From: Planctomycetota bacterium
GTDB taxonomy: Bacteria > Planctomycetota > UBA1135 > UBA2386
Length of the DNA stretch: 64,000 nucleotides
Direction of reading: 5' to 3'
NCBI GenBank assembly: GCA_027621295.1
Contig: JAQCBR010000007.1
Span: 1-64,000 of the forward strand
Part shown: positions 39,058 through 53,056 of the stretch, piece by piece
How the letters are laid out: every line of letters begins with the position of its first letter
How positions within the stretch are numbered: position 1 is the first letter of the stretch
Notes under the pieces: model-generated
Database searches by the model: none
Told to the model about the DNA's origin: nothing
What the model saw: only the letters and a program-made list of their open reading frames with translations
Translations under genes and position numbers: made by a program

Positions 39058-42000
39058 TCAGTTCCGGCTCGGGGTCTGGGTGAAGGGGGTCGAGAGAGGG
39101 GTGTGGGCGCCCGCAGGATCGGCGCGGACGGTCAACGGCTGGACGAGCTTCTCGTCGCCGTGCTCGAAGCGGACCGAGTAGGTGCCGGGCGCTACAGGGC
39201 TGCCGCCCCGACGCCCGCCGCCCTGGCGGAGGTTCCACTCGAGCGCGTGGAGCCCGGCCCGGTCTCCGACCGGCATCGATCCGATCATCGCGCCGCTCGC
39301 GTCGTGGACGGTGACCTTCGTGCTCTTGCCCGGCGCCTCGGCGAGCCAGAGGTGGATCGGTGCGCCCGACGGCGGGTTGGACGCCCGCCACGTGTCGTGG
39401 CCTAGGGTCACCTTGCTCCGCGAGACCCAGAGCGTCGCGCGTTCGGGGCGGAAGAGGATGGCGCCCGCTTCGGCATCGTCCGCGGCGAGCTGCCGGAGCG
39501 GCGCGATGTCGAGGACCCAGATGCCGCGGCCGTGCGTCGCGGCGACGAGGTCGCCGTCGCGGTCCTGCAGGTGCAGGTCGCGGACCGCGACCGTCGGGAG
39601 TCCGCTGCTGAGTTCGTGCCACGTCTTGCCGCGGTCGGTGCTCACGTGGCACCCGAACTCGGTGCCGACGTAGAGAACTTCGCTCCGCCGCGGGTCCTCG
39701 CGGACCACGTGGGCCGGGCTGTGCTCCGGCAGCGCGTCGGTCAGCGCGCGCCAGTTGTCGCCGTGGTCCTCGGACACGAAGACGTAGGTCTCGTTGTCGT
39801 CCGAGCGGTGGCCGTCGAAGGTCACGTAGACGCGTCCGTCGGCGTGGTGTGACGCTTCGATGCTGCTGACGTAGCGCGGGCCGGGGAGTCCGATCACCTT
39901 GTCGTGGATCTCGGTCCAGTTCCGGCCGCCGTCGGCCGAGTGCCAGAGCGCGCCGTCGTCGGTGCCGACGTAGAGCACGCCGGGCACGCGGGGGGACTCG
40001 GCGAACGCGGTGGCCGTGCCCCGCTCCGTCAGACCCAGTTCCGGCGAGATCGACTGGCTGCGGTTGCCGCGGTCCAGCGAGACCGCGGCGCGGCGACCGG
40101 CCACGTAGAGGATGCGGGAGTTGTGCGGCGACACGAAGAACGGCGTATCCCAGTTCCAGCTGCCCGCGTCGTCCGGCTTGTTGACCCGGTAGGTCCTGCC
40201 GGTGCGCAGGTTCACGCGGCCGAGGCCGCCGTTCTGGCTCGTCGCGTAGTAGGTGTCGGGATCCTGGGGATCGACGATCGCCCGGAAGCCGTCACCGCCG
40301 AACGTCGTGACCCACTCGGACGTCGCGATGCCCTCGCGCCATCGGGTCCGCGACGGGCCGGACCACGTGCCGTTGTCCTGGAGCCCGCCGTGCACGCGGT
40401 AGGGGTCGGCGTTGTCGGCCTGTGCGTGGTAGAACTGGCCGATCGACAGGTTCGACACGTGGCGCCAGTTCTCGGTCCGGTCGAAAGTCTCGTAGACGCC
40501 GCCGTCGCCGGCTAGCAGCAGGTGGTCGGAGTCGGTCGGGTCGACCCAGATCGCGTGGAAGTCGACGTGCACGTTGCGCTGCACCTCGTCGAACTTCTTG
40601 CCGCCGTCGAAGCTCGCGAAGAACGGCACGCCGGTCGCGTAGACGTGCTCCGCGTTCCGTGGGTCGACCGCGATCACGCTGTAGTAGAACGGCCGGTCGG
40701 TCAGGCTGTTCACGCGCTCCCAGGTCAGGCCCGCGTCTCCCGAGCGGAACACGCCGCCGGTCTGGAAGCCGTTCTCACCCTGCTGTCCCTGGACGTTCTG
40801 GCGCTGCCCGCCGAGGCGTCCGGCGAAGGGGGCGCCGCCGCCGCCACCTCCTCCGCCGCCCGCACCGCGGCGCGTGCCCCACGTGATCTCGGTGGTCGCA
40901 GCCTTGCCGGCGCGCGCGTAGGTCAGGGTCGCCTTCTCACCGCCGCTGGCCGTGCGGACCTGGTCGAGCAGCGCGCGGTAGTTCGTGATCTCGGTCTCGC
41001 CGACCTTCTGGATCACGTCACCGGCCTCGAGCCCAGCGTCGGCTGACGGACCGCCCTGGGTGATCGTCGTCAGCTTCGCGCCCGCGGGATCGGCCGAGTC
41101 CTCGCCCTGGATGCCCATGTAGGCGTTGCCGCCCTGCGGGGCCGCGTTCGGACGGGTGCGCTCGTCGCCGGTCGCCCAGCCGCTCCGCTCGGTCTCGACC
41201 GTCATGAAGAGGATGCTCGGGTCGTCGCGGTGGACGGTCAGCCCGGAACGTCCCCACGGGACGGTCGGCAGGCCGGCGTCGATGCGCGACCAGGTGTCAC
41301 CGCCGTCCGTGCTGCGGAAGTAGCCGGCCTTCTGGCCGAAGCGGACCGCGGGGTCGTTGGAGTCGAAGCCGTCCCGCATCCGCTCGTACATGCACGCGTG
41401 CACGATCGACGGGTTCTTGGGGTCGATGCGGACGTCGATGCAGCCGGTCTTCTCGTCGAGGTAGAGGACCTTCTGCCAGGTCTGGCCGCCGTCCCGTGTG
41501 CGGAAGACGCCGCGATCCGGGTTGTGGCCCCAGAGGCGGCCGAGAGCGGCGACGAAAACCACCTGTGGGTCGGCGGGGTGGATCTCGATGTGGCCGATCT
41601 GGAACGTCTCGCGGAGTCCGGCGTGGGTGAACGTCTTGCCGCCGTCGTCCGAGCGGTAGACGCCGTCCCCGAACGACACCGAGTTGCGTGCGTTCTCCTC
41701 TCCGGTTCCGACCCAGATCACATCGGGGTTCGAGGGCGCGATCGCGACGTCGCCGATCGACACCGAGGACTGGTCGTCGAAGAGCACGTCCCAGGTGGTT
41801 CCCCCGTTCCTGGTCTTCCAGAGCCCGCCGCCGGCCGTGGCCACGTACCACGTCGACGGGTGCGCGTCGTGGACCGCGATGTCCGTCACGCGGCCGCCCA
41901 TGTTGGCGGGGCCGAGCTCCCGCCATGGGAGAGCCGACGCGATGTCGGCCGTGGGGTTCGAGGGATTGGGCTGCGCTGCGGCGGGGTCCTGGGCCAGGAG

Positions 42001-42072
42001 GCCAGGAGCTGCCAGCGCGGCGACGAGCGCGGCAGCGAGGGCGCCGCAGCGAGAGGGTCCGTGCGTGTGCAT
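39058..42072 (-). CDS. Secreted BNR/sortilin-like propeller protein with inserted PDZ domain
   Basis: Paralog of the downstream gene (Asp boxes KTRNGGTTW, RSDDGGKTF, RTRDGGQTW, RSTDGGDTW, RSGDAGLTW, HSADGGRNW); internal GGNAYMGIQGEDSADPAGAKLTTITQGGPSADAGLEAGDVIQKVGETEITNYRALLDQVR is PDZ-like, followed by poly-Gly. Confidence 0.86.
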   Translation of the reverse strand: MHTHGPSRCGALAAALVAALAAPGLLAQDPAAAQPNPSNPTADIASALPWRELGPANMGGRVTDIAVHDAHPSTWYVATAGGGLWKTRNGGTTWDVLFDDQSSVSIGDVAIAPSNPDVIWVGTGEENARNSVSFGDGVYRSDDGGKTFTHAGLRETFQIGHIEIHPADPQVVFVAALGRLWGHNPDRGVFRTRDGGQTWQKVLYLDEKTGCIDVRIDPKNPSIVHACMYERMRDGFDSNDPAVRFGQKAGYFRSTDGGDTWSRIDAGLPTVPWGRSGLTVHRDDPSILFMTVETERSGWATGDERTRPNAAPQGGNAYMGIQGEDSADPAGAKLTTITQGGPSADAGLEAGDVIQKVGETEITNYRALLDQVRTASGGEKATLTYARAGKAATTEITWGTRRGAGGGGGGGGGAPFAGRLGGQRQNVQGQQGENGFQTGGVFRSGDAGLTWERVNSLTDRPFYYSVIAVDPRNAEHVYATGVPFFASFDGGKKFDEVQRNVHVDFHAIWVDPTDSDHLLLAGDGGVYETFDRTENWRHVSNLSIGQFYHAQADNADPYRVHGGLQDNGTWSGPSRTRWREGIATSEWVTTFGGDGFRAIVDPQDPDTYYATSQNGGLGRVNLRTGRTYRVNKPDDAGSWNWDTPFFVSPHNSRILYVAGRRAAVSLDRGNRSQSISPELGLTERGTATAFAESPRVPGVLYVGTDDGALWHSADGGRNWTEIHDKVIGLPGPRYVSSIEASHHADGRVYVTFDGHRSDDNETYVFVSEDHGDNWRALTDALPEHSPAHVVREDPRRSEVLYVGTEFGCHVSTDRGKTWHELSSGLPTVAVRDLHLQDRDGDLVAATHGRGIWVLDIAPLRQLAADDAEAGAILFRPERATLWVSRSKVTLGHDTWRASNPPSGAPIHLWLAEAPGKSTKVTVHDASGAMIGSMPVGDRAGLHALEWNLRQGGGRRGGSPVAPGTYSVRFEHGDEKLVQPLTVRADPAGAHTPLSTPFTQTPSRN

Positions 42073-44168
42073 GGGATCTTCAGGCTCGGAGAAGCCGGGG
42101 CTGCGGAGTGGTCGCCGCAGTCCGGAGGGGCGCCGGAGCATAAGGTCGGAAGCGGGTCGAGGTTGTCCCGATCCCGTCAACCTCGCGATGACATCGAGGC
42201 CATCGATGCCGTGCGCTACCCTCGCGGGTCGATGGCGCGACGACACGGTTCCCGGGCGGTGATCGCCCTTCTCCTCGCGTGTGCAGCGGGCCGCCCGGTC
42301 CACGGTCAGGTCGGGTCCGGAGACGCCTACGCGCGCTTGCTGGACGCCGCGGTGGACCTCGATCACCTCTGGTCTCCGATCGCTCCGGCCGAGCGGCTGC
42401 TGACCTGGGCCGGTCTCGAGCCCGGGCCGGCGCTCGACCCTCCTCGTGATGCCGAGCGGGTGATGGTCCGCGCTGCAGGCGCAGGACTGCTCGCGCGACT
42501 CTGGCTCGCCGAGCCGAGGGGCGTGCTGCGGTTCTACGTCGGCGGGAGTGCAGAGCCGATCTGGGAGATCGACGCGGAGGATCTGTTGGTCAGCACGCCG
42601 GACCTGCCCGGGTGGCCGTTCGTCGTGCATACGGGCGGCGGAGGACTCGCCGTGCGGCTACCGGTGCCGTTCCGCGATGGGATCGTCGTCACGACCGACG
42701 CTGCGGGCTCGTTCGAATACCAGGCGCAGGTCTGCGTGCTGGACGTGCAAGACGCCGTGTCGGAATTCGATCCCGCAGCCCTCGCCGGTCACGTTTCCCG
42801 CGTCGCCGCGAGGTTGCCGGAACGCGCGGGTCGCGATGCGTGCACGGCGAGCGTGCCGATCCGTGAGCTGCCGCTCGGCGGGAGTGGCGTGCTGGCCGGC
42901 GCGTGGACCGGTCCGGGCGTGCTCCGGGAGACGCGCATCCGCTTCCTCGGGTCCGAGGAGGAGTTCGAGGCGGCGCGGCGCGGTTGCGCGCTCCGCTTCG
43001 TGATCGACGGAGCCGACCGGGGTTCGATCCCGCTCGGCGCGCTGCGCAGCGCAGCCAGTCCGTCCGCGCACGTGCTCTCGCGCTCCGCCGAGGGCGCGGA
43101 CGTGCTGCGCGTGCCGGTGCCGTGTCGCGCGTCACTGCGCGTCGAGCTGTGCTGGGATCAGGGCGTGCGCGCGGACTCCGGGGTCCGGGTCGAGGTCGTC
43201 ACCGAGTTCGAGGCACGGGAACTGCCTGCCGGTGCTCTCGACTTCCACGCGGTGGTCGCGCGGACGTCGGGGGACCCGCGATCGGCACCGCACGTGGCCG
43301 TCGACGCATCGGGTGGGGCGGGGCGCTTCGGCGGGGTCCTTCTCATCGTGGACAACCCGAGTCGCGCGTACTGGGGCGGAGGCGGTGAGCGATTCTTCGT
43401 CGACGGGTCGGACACGCCGACGTGGTGTGGGACCGGGTTCGACGCCTACATCGGTGCAGCGCTCGCATCGGGCCGCGCCGAGGTCGGACCCTTCGAGGGG
43501 CAGCCGATCGTTCCGGGGCGCGGCTACCGCGGCCGGACCCACGGGTTCCGATTCCACGTGTTGGACGCGGTCCCGTTCGCGAGCCGACTCCGGCTGGAGT
43601 TCGAACGTCGGCCGTTCGGCGGGACAGCGTTCGGCCTCGAGACGGTCGCGTTCGTCTACGCGGAGCCGTCCGCGAGCGTCGCGGGAGGAGACGATTCGGT
43701 GGGTGCAGCCCTCGCCGATCCGGTTCCGGCTCGCGGTCCGGAGAGTCTCGCGGGGCTACCGGCACAGATCGAGGGGGAGGACCTCCGCGTCGTCGAGGTC
43801 GGTGGCGGTGAGCACCAGGTCCAGCGGCTCAACGAGTTCTCGGGCGCGCGCTGGAGTGGGGACGCCCACCTCTGGTGGCTCGACGGCGAGCCCGGGGACC
43901 GCATCAAGGTGGCCGTTCCGGTGCCGGCACCGGGTCGCTACCGGCTGCTCGCCTGCTGGACGACGGCGCGCGACTACGGGATCGCACGCGTGCTCGTCGG
44001 AGGCGTGCCGGTGGGCGGTGCCTTCGACCTCTACTCCGAGCAGGTTCGCAACACCGGTCTGGTCGAGCACGGCGTCACGCCATCGCTCGAGGCCGGGGAG
44101 GTGGAGCTCGAGATCGAGCTCACCGGCCGCAACGAGAAGGCGGTCCCGCGGCACATGGTGGGACTCGA

Positions 44169-47698
<3,530 letters not shown>

Positions 47699-47780
47699 CT
47701 ACGCTTCGCCAACCCCTCTCCTGCCGTCGGTCCCCAGAGCTCGGGGCGATGGTGGGTCTGCGCACGCACGAGAATCCAAG

Positions 47781-50700
47781 ATGCACGTCAACAGGTCAGC
47801 CTGCGGCATTCTCGCGACCTCCCTCCTCGCTCTCGCTGCCTGCGAGGGAGGTTCCGCTGGAGACAAGGACAACCGTGGGGACTTCACGGTCGCCCTGATC
47901 TCGACCGGCCAGGGTCAGATCTACCCCTACCGGATCCAGGCCGTGGACAGTCGGAACAATCCGACCGACACGATCCTGAACATCGAGAGCGACGAGGCCC
48001 TCCGCTCCAACGCGGTGGCGGGGAACGGCGTCCTCCCGGTGGCTGCGTTCCCGGAGCAGGCGGAACTCCCCAACGGCTTGCCGGGCAACCAGTTCGTCCA
48101 GTTCCGCTTCACGCACAAGATCGGCGTCGACTCGGTCCTCAGCGACAGCCTGGCGAACGCGTCGACGAACTCCGGGCTGACCACGGCGATCAGCCTCCTC
48201 GCCTACGACCCCAACACCGAGCGGACGACCGTCCTGCAGGGTCGGGGCTTCGTCGGCGGCCAGACCTACTTCAACCGCGGCGGTCGTCTCGAGCTGATCG
48301 AGGCGGTCCGCGCCGACGACGAGGGCGTGGTCGAGATCCTGGACCCGGAGGCGGAAGGCTTCCCGAAGGGCTTCAGCAACGATGCCGAACTGGTCAGCCC
48401 CAAGTCGTTCGTCTTCGTCGCGGACACCGACGGAGACCTGTCGACGTTCGAGACCTTCGATCCGCTCGGGCAGGACCTGCTGATCCGGATGCTCGTGACC
48501 AACGCGGTCCGCAACTCGGACGGCCGCATCCTCGAGCAGGAAGTCTGCACGGCGACGACCGTCGGCTCCGACCCGAACCCGCCGCAGGTCCTCGGCTACC
48601 AGACCGAGCCGCGCATCGTCCCGGGCAACGGCCAGTCGGGCGTCGATCCGCAGACCTCGATCCGGGTCGCGTTCAACAAGCCGGTCCAGCCGTCGGACGT
48701 CGGTGCGTTCCTGTCGGCGACCAACCGCACGCCCCAGCCGGGCGGCATCGCGCTGAACGTGACGGTGGCCTCGGCCTCGTTCGGGATCACCTACTACGCG
48801 GACCCGGTCAGCTACGGCGACTTCTGCAACTACATCGTGACGCCGGCCTACAACATGCCCGGCAGCACGTCGGTCGAGGTCGCGGTCAACGCGTCGAGCA
48901 TCCACGGTCTGAACGGCCCCGAGCTCGGCACCAACGTCACGACCACGTTCACGACCGGGGAAGGCCCCGGCATCGTCAACTCGCCGGTCGCGCCGGACGC
49001 GATCTACGTCGGGATCGGCGGCGCCCAGCCGGGCGTGTCGGTCATCGACCTGAACGGCTACGGCCAGGGCACGAACGGCCTCGAGCCGGACCCCATCACG
49101 GGTCTGCCGACCAAGCCGACGTCGCAGACGAACTTCGCGCGCAATCCGAACATCGGTCAGCCGGGCGTCGTCCCGTCGCTGTCGGTCGGGACGTCGACGC
49201 TGGACGCCGGCTCGAACGGCCCGCTGACCCTCGTCGAGGACACGCGGGGCAACACCCGCCTGCTCCGCGATCCGCTGGTCGGCCAGATCAGCGACATCCA
49301 CATCGGGGCGCCGCTCGACCTCGTCTACAACAACTCGAACGTCAACGTGAACGCGGGCGGCCAGAACCAGGTCAACCCGGTCACGCAGGCGACGATGCCG
49401 GGCAACTGCATCACGGTCCCGCCGCATCCGAACCCGCCGAAGCTCATCTTCCCGCCGCCGAACCTGTCGCGCGGCATCTTCGGCGAAGAGCCGACGATGA
49501 CCTCGTCCGCCGGCCCGGCGGGCTTCGTGATCACGACCGTCCCGCCGTGCTTCACGTCGCCGATCAACCAGCTCGTCGCCGGCACGGTCCGTGACTACTC
49601 CGCTCACTTCGTGTCGGGCGTGTTCCACGGTCCTCAGCCGCCGCCGGTCTCCCCGCCGCCTCCGCCGCCGTTCTGCCCATTCACGTCGCGGCAGCAGGTC
49701 GGGCACTTCCTCTACGTGCTCGACCGCGAGAACCGGCAGGTGCTGGTCGTCAACAGCAACCGCTTCACGATCCTCGACACGATCCGCCTGAGCGATCCGG
49801 TGTCGATGACGATGTCGCCGAGCCTCGGCGTGCTGGCGGTCGCGAACTTCTCGTCGGCGACGGTCTCGTTCGTCAACATCGACCCGCGCAGCCCGGCCTT
49901 CAACACGGTGATCGCCGAGACGCGCGTCGACCAGGGCCCGTCCAAGGTGGTCTGGCAGCCGGACGGCGAGGCGGTCCTCGCGCTGAGCCGTCAGTCGAAC
50001 TCGCTGACCGTGCTGTCGGGCGCCGACTTCGCGGTCCAGACGACGGTGACCGGCGGCCTGAACAGCCCGCTCGACATCGCGGTCACGCCCCGCTACGTGC
50101 AGACCGGCAACAACAGCGGCGTCTACTACGGCTACATCCTGAACTCGAACGGCACGATCTCGATCTACGAGTCGGGTCCGTCGGGCGTGAACGGGATCGG
50201 CTTCAACGACATGGTGGGCTCGGTCGATCCGACGTTCCGCCGCGCGACCCGCGTTCGCCTCGACTACAACTCCGGCCTCGGCGGGGTCTTCGTGACCCAC
50301 ACCGACGAGTCGGGTGTCGGGCAGGTTTCGCGCGTCGAGCTGACCTCGTCGCCGACCGGCCAGCAGCCGACGCAGCAGAACTCGGGCGGCTTCATCCTGC
50401 CGCCGACGTTCCGCCAGAAGACCTGGAGCATCACCCAGCGCTTCGGTGGCTCCGATCCGAACGTCCCGGGCAACCAGCGTCTGTCTGGCAACTCGCCGGT
50501 CGACGTCTGCACCGACGAGATGTTCAACGGTGGTGCGGGCACCAACCAGGTGACGCCCTACAACAACACCCTCGGCGTCTCGATCATCCAGCACTCGGCG
50601 AAGGGTGCTCTGGTGGTGGGCGGGAACGTCGCGACGGGTGCTGCGCCGTTCAACCCGAAGTATCTGTTCGTGGCTCTCGGCGACGTCGGCGCGGTCGACG

Positions 50701-50783
50701 TGTTCGACCTCGCGACCCGCGTCAAGGTGCGGACGATCCCGATCCCGGGCGTCACCTCGCTGACCGGCTACTGGAAGCAGTGA
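47781..50783 (+). CDS. Large lipoprotein with SbsA-like Ig-like region and C-terminal YVTN-type beta-propeller
   Basis: MHVNRSACGILATSLLALAACEGG lipobox; GQSGVDPQTSIRVAFNKPVQPSDV (Ig-like); RQQVGHFLYVLDRENRQVLVVNSNRFTILDTIRLSDPVSMTMSPSLGVLAVANFSSATVSFVNID (propeller blades). Confidence 0.85.
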   Translation: MHVNRSACGILATSLLALAACEGGSAGDKDNRGDFTVALISTGQGQIYPYRIQAVDSRNNPTDTILNIESDEALRSNAVAGNGVLPVAAFPEQAELPNGLPGNQFVQFRFTHKIGVDSVLSDSLANASTNSGLTTAISLLAYDPNTERTTVLQGRGFVGGQTYFNRGGRLELIEAVRADDEGVVEILDPEAEGFPKGFSNDAELVSPKSFVFVADTDGDLSTFETFDPLGQDLLIRMLVTNAVRNSDGRILEQEVCTATTVGSDPNPPQVLGYQTEPRIVPGNGQSGVDPQTSIRVAFNKPVQPSDVGAFLSATNRTPQPGGIALNVTVASASFGITYYADPVSYGDFCNYIVTPAYNMPGSTSVEVAVNASSIHGLNGPELGTNVTTTFTTGEGPGIVNSPVAPDAIYVGIGGAQPGVSVIDLNGYGQGTNGLEPDPITGLPTKPTSQTNFARNPNIGQPGVVPSLSVGTSTLDAGSNGPLTLVEDTRGNTRLLRDPLVGQISDIHIGAPLDLVYNNSNVNVNAGGQNQVNPVTQATMPGNCITVPPHPNPPKLIFPPPNLSRGIFGEEPTMTSSAGPAGFVITTVPPCFTSPINQLVAGTVRDYSAHFVSGVFHGPQPPPVSPPPPPPFCPFTSRQQVGHFLYVLDRENRQVLVVNSNRFTILDTIRLSDPVSMTMSPSLGVLAVANFSSATVSFVNIDPRSPAFNTVIAETRVDQGPSKVVWQPDGEAVLALSRQSNSLTVLSGADFAVQTTVTGGLNSPLDIAVTPRYVQTGNNSGVYYGYILNSNGTISIYESGPSGVNGIGFNDMVGSVDPTFRRATRVRLDYNSGLGGVFVTHTDESGVGQVSRVELTSSPTGQQPTQQNSGGFILPPTFRQKTWSITQRFGGSDPNVPGNQRLSGNSPVDVCTDEMFNGGAGTNQVTPYNNTLGVSIIQHSAKGALVVGGNVATGAAPFNPKYLFVALGDVGAVDVFDLATRVKVRTIPIPGVTSLTGYWKQ

Positions 50784-50835
50784 GGTTCGACGAACCTCGA
50801 CCCTGGGCGGAGGTCTGATCCGCACGATCTCGGCT

Positions 50836-50866
50836 GCAGGCCGCGTCTCGGAGAGGCGCGGCCTGC
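50836..50866 (+). terminator. Strong GC-rich stem-loop after the propeller lipoprotein gene
   Basis: GCAGGCCGCG (50836-50845) ... CGCGGCCTGC (50857-50866), perfect 10-bp inverted repeat with inner TCTC/GAGA; no clear U tract. Confidence 0.65.
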
Positions 50867-50933
50867 TGTCGTTACCGGCGGTGCCTGTGGCCTCTTCGCC
50901 TCGCCGTGGACGGGCTCCGTCGGTTGCGGCACG

Positions 50934-51641
50934 ATGCGCGCCATGCCGGAAGGTGCGGTGGTGAGGCAGATGTTCGCGCGGGTCGCGGACCGCTACGACC
51001 GGGCGAACCACGTCCTCTCGCTGGGAATCGACGTCGCCTGGCGTCGCGCTGTCGTGCGGGCCGCGGCGATCGGCCGGGGTTCGCGTGTCCTCGACGTCTG
51101 CAGCGGCACGGGCGACCTCGCGATCGCGCTCGCTTCGACCGGCGCCGAGGTGACCGGCTCCGACTTCTGCCCGGAGATGCTCCGCCACGCGGTCAGGAAG
51201 TCGGCGCCGCTCGGTCCCGGGGCACCGGGCTACCTCGCCGCCGACACCCAGCGGCTGCCGTTCCCCGACGACACGTTCGACGTGGTCACCGTCGCGTTCG
51301 GGATCCGCAACGTCGCCGACCCCGTCGCGGGCCTCCGCGAGATGGCGCGGGTCCTGAAGCCGGGGGGGCGTGTCCTCGTGCTCGAGTTCTGCAAGCCGCG
51401 CCTGCCGCTGGTGCGGTCCGCCTACCTGTTCTACTTCCGTCGGGTGCTGCCGAAGCTCGGCTCGTGGATCACCGGCGACCGGCACGGCGCGTACGACTAC
51501 CTGCCCCAGTCGGTGATGGGCTTCCCGGAACGGGGTGCGTTCCTCGACCTGATGCGTGAAGCAGGCCTCTCGTCGCCGCACGCGCGGATCCTGACCCTTG
51601 GCATCGCGTCCATCTACCGAGGCGACAAGCCCGCCCGCTGA
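50934..51641 (+). CDS. ubiE: Demethylmenaquinone / ubiquinone methyltransferase (MenG/UbiE)
   Basis: VRQMFARVADRYDRANHVLSLGIDVAWRR; VLDVCSGTGDLAIAL; VTVAFGIRNVADPVAGLREMARVLKPGGRVLVLEF. Confidence 0.93.
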   Translation: MRAMPEGAVVRQMFARVADRYDRANHVLSLGIDVAWRRAVVRAAAIGRGSRVLDVCSGTGDLAIALASTGAEVTGSDFCPEMLRHAVRKSAPLGPGAPGYLAADTQRLPFPDDTFDVVTVAFGIRNVADPVAGLREMARVLKPGGRVLVLEFCKPRLPLVRSAYLFYFRRVLPKLGSWITGDRHGAYDYLPQSVMGFPERGAFLDLMREAGLSSPHARILTLGIASIYRGDKPAR

Positions 51642-52341
51642 GGACGGTGGCTACCTCGCCTGGTCGAGGGACCCGGCGGTGTCGCTGCTCGCGGTCCTGC
51701 CGCTCTGGCTCGTCTACGAGGGGCTGCGGTTCTCGCTGGCACCCGGTGATCGCAACGGCGCCGAGGCGCTGATCACCGAGTCGCTCCTGCTCCTCGGGCC
51801 GCACGCGGTCCGCGTGCTCAAGATCGTCCTGGCTCTCTGTGTCCTGGTCGCGGGCGTCCGTGTGCTGCGAGGGGACCTGCCCTGGCTCAGCGTCAGCGGT
51901 GTCGCCGCGCTCGAGGGTGCCGTCTACGGGCTGATGCTCGGGCCGGTGACGCAGGCGTTGACCTTCTTCGTGCTCGAGGGGCGTGCGCTCGGCGTCGGGC
52001 TGCGCGCAGACCTGATCGGCTCGCTGGGTGCTGGTCTGTTCGAGGAGGCGGTGTTCCGGCTGGGGCTGCTGTCGATCCTCTCGCTCGGCTTCGTCCGCTC
52101 GTCCGCCGCGTTCGGTCTGCCGCGTTCGCTCGGTGTCATCGGCGCTGTCCTCGTGAGCGCCCTCGCGTTCGCCTGGTTCCACCACGTCGGCGCGGGTGGC
52201 GAGCCCTACGACGTGCGCATCTTCGCGTTCCGCGCGGTCGCCGGGCTGGTCCTCGGAGGGCTGTTCGTTCTCCGGGGATTCGCGGTGGTGGTCTACGCGC
52301 ACGCGGTCTACGACCTGCACTTCTACCTGTCGCAGGCCTGA
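51598..52341 (+). CDS. CPBP family intramembrane metalloprotease (start uncertain)
   Basis: LFEEAVFRLGLLSIL (EExxxR), FAWFHHVG and YAHAVYDLHFYL motifs of CPBP/Abi proteases; TTG start at 51598 overlaps ubiE by 44 bp, a later start is possible. Confidence 0.82.
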   Translation: MASRPSTEATSPPAEDGGYLAWSRDPAVSLLAVLPLWLVYEGLRFSLAPGDRNGAEALITESLLLLGPHAVRVLKIVLALCVLVAGVRVLRGDLPWLSVSGVAALEGAVYGLMLGPVTQALTFFVLEGRALGVGLRADLIGSLGAGLFEEAVFRLGLLSILSLGFVRSSAAFGLPRSLGVIGAVLVSALAFAWFHHVGAGGEPYDVRIFAFRAVAGLVLGGLFVLRGFAVVVYAHAVYDLHFYLSQA

Positions 52342-52390
52342 CCGGTCGGCGGCATCCGCCCGCGGGAGCGTCTGCGAAGGAGTCGAAGCC

Positions 52391-53056
52391 ATGAACGTGA
52401 AGTACCCAGCCCGCGACCGGACGTTCGTGCTCGGCATGTCGGGCGGTTCCGGGGCGATCTACGCGCTCCGGCTGCTCGAGGTGCTGCTGGCCGACGGCGC
52501 GTTCGTGCAGCTCGTCGTCAGCGGCGCGGGCCGGCGGGTCCTGGAGCACGAGGCGGGCATCGACGTCGGTGCGCCCGGCTTCGGCTACCAGCACCTCGTG
52601 CCGGAGCCGCTCCGCGATCGGCTGGATGTCTTCGACGTGGCCGCCGTCGAGTCGACCCCGGCGAGCGGCAGCGCTCGGATCGACGGCGTCGTGCTCTGCC
52701 CGTGCAGCATGGGCACCCTGGCGCGCGTCGCGCACGGCTTCAGCACGAACCTGATCGAGCGGGCCGGTGACGTCGCGCTCAAGGAGGGGCGGCGGCTCGT
52801 GGTCGTTCCGCGCGAGTCCCCGCTGTCGGTGATCCACCTGCGGAACATGCTCTCGCTCGCGGAGGCGGGGGCGGTCGTCCTGCCGGCGATGCCCGGCTTC
52901 TACCACCGGCCCGACCGCGTGGAGCAGCTCGTGGACTTCGTGGTCGCGCGGATCCTCGACCGGCTCGACGTCGAGCACGATCTCGTCGCGCGGTGGAAGA
53001 CGCCGGAGCAGGCGGAGTCCGCGCGCTCGCCGTTCCACGAGGAGGAGGACGCGTGA
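52391..53056 (+). CDS. ubiX: Flavin prenyltransferase UbiX
   Basis: FVLGMSGGSGAIYALRLLEVLL; DGVVLCPCSMGTLARVAHGFSTNLIERAGDVALKEGRRLVVVPRESPLSVIHLRNMLSLAEAGAVVLPAMPGFYHRP. Confidence 0.95.
   Translation: MNVKYPARDRTFVLGMSGGSGAIYALRLLEVLLADGAFVQLVVSGAGRRVLEHEAGIDVGAPGFGYQHLVPEPLRDRLDVFDVAAVESTPASGSARIDGVVLCPCSMGTLARVAHGFSTNLIERAGDVALKEGRRLVVVPRESPLSVIHLRNMLSLAEAGAVVLPAMPGFYHRPDRVEQLVDFVVARILDRLDVEHDLVARWKTPEQAESARSPFHEEEDA

Noticed and set aside
36364-39405. 1013-aa plus-strand ORF
   Set aside because: Antisense shadow of the BNR propeller gene; low-complexity Ala/Val/Arg/Asp content.
47796-51581. 1261-aa open reading frame on the minus strand
   Set aside because: Antisense to the well-supported lipoprotein and ubiE; Arg/Asp/Val-rich shadow translation typical of high GC, no domain recognised.
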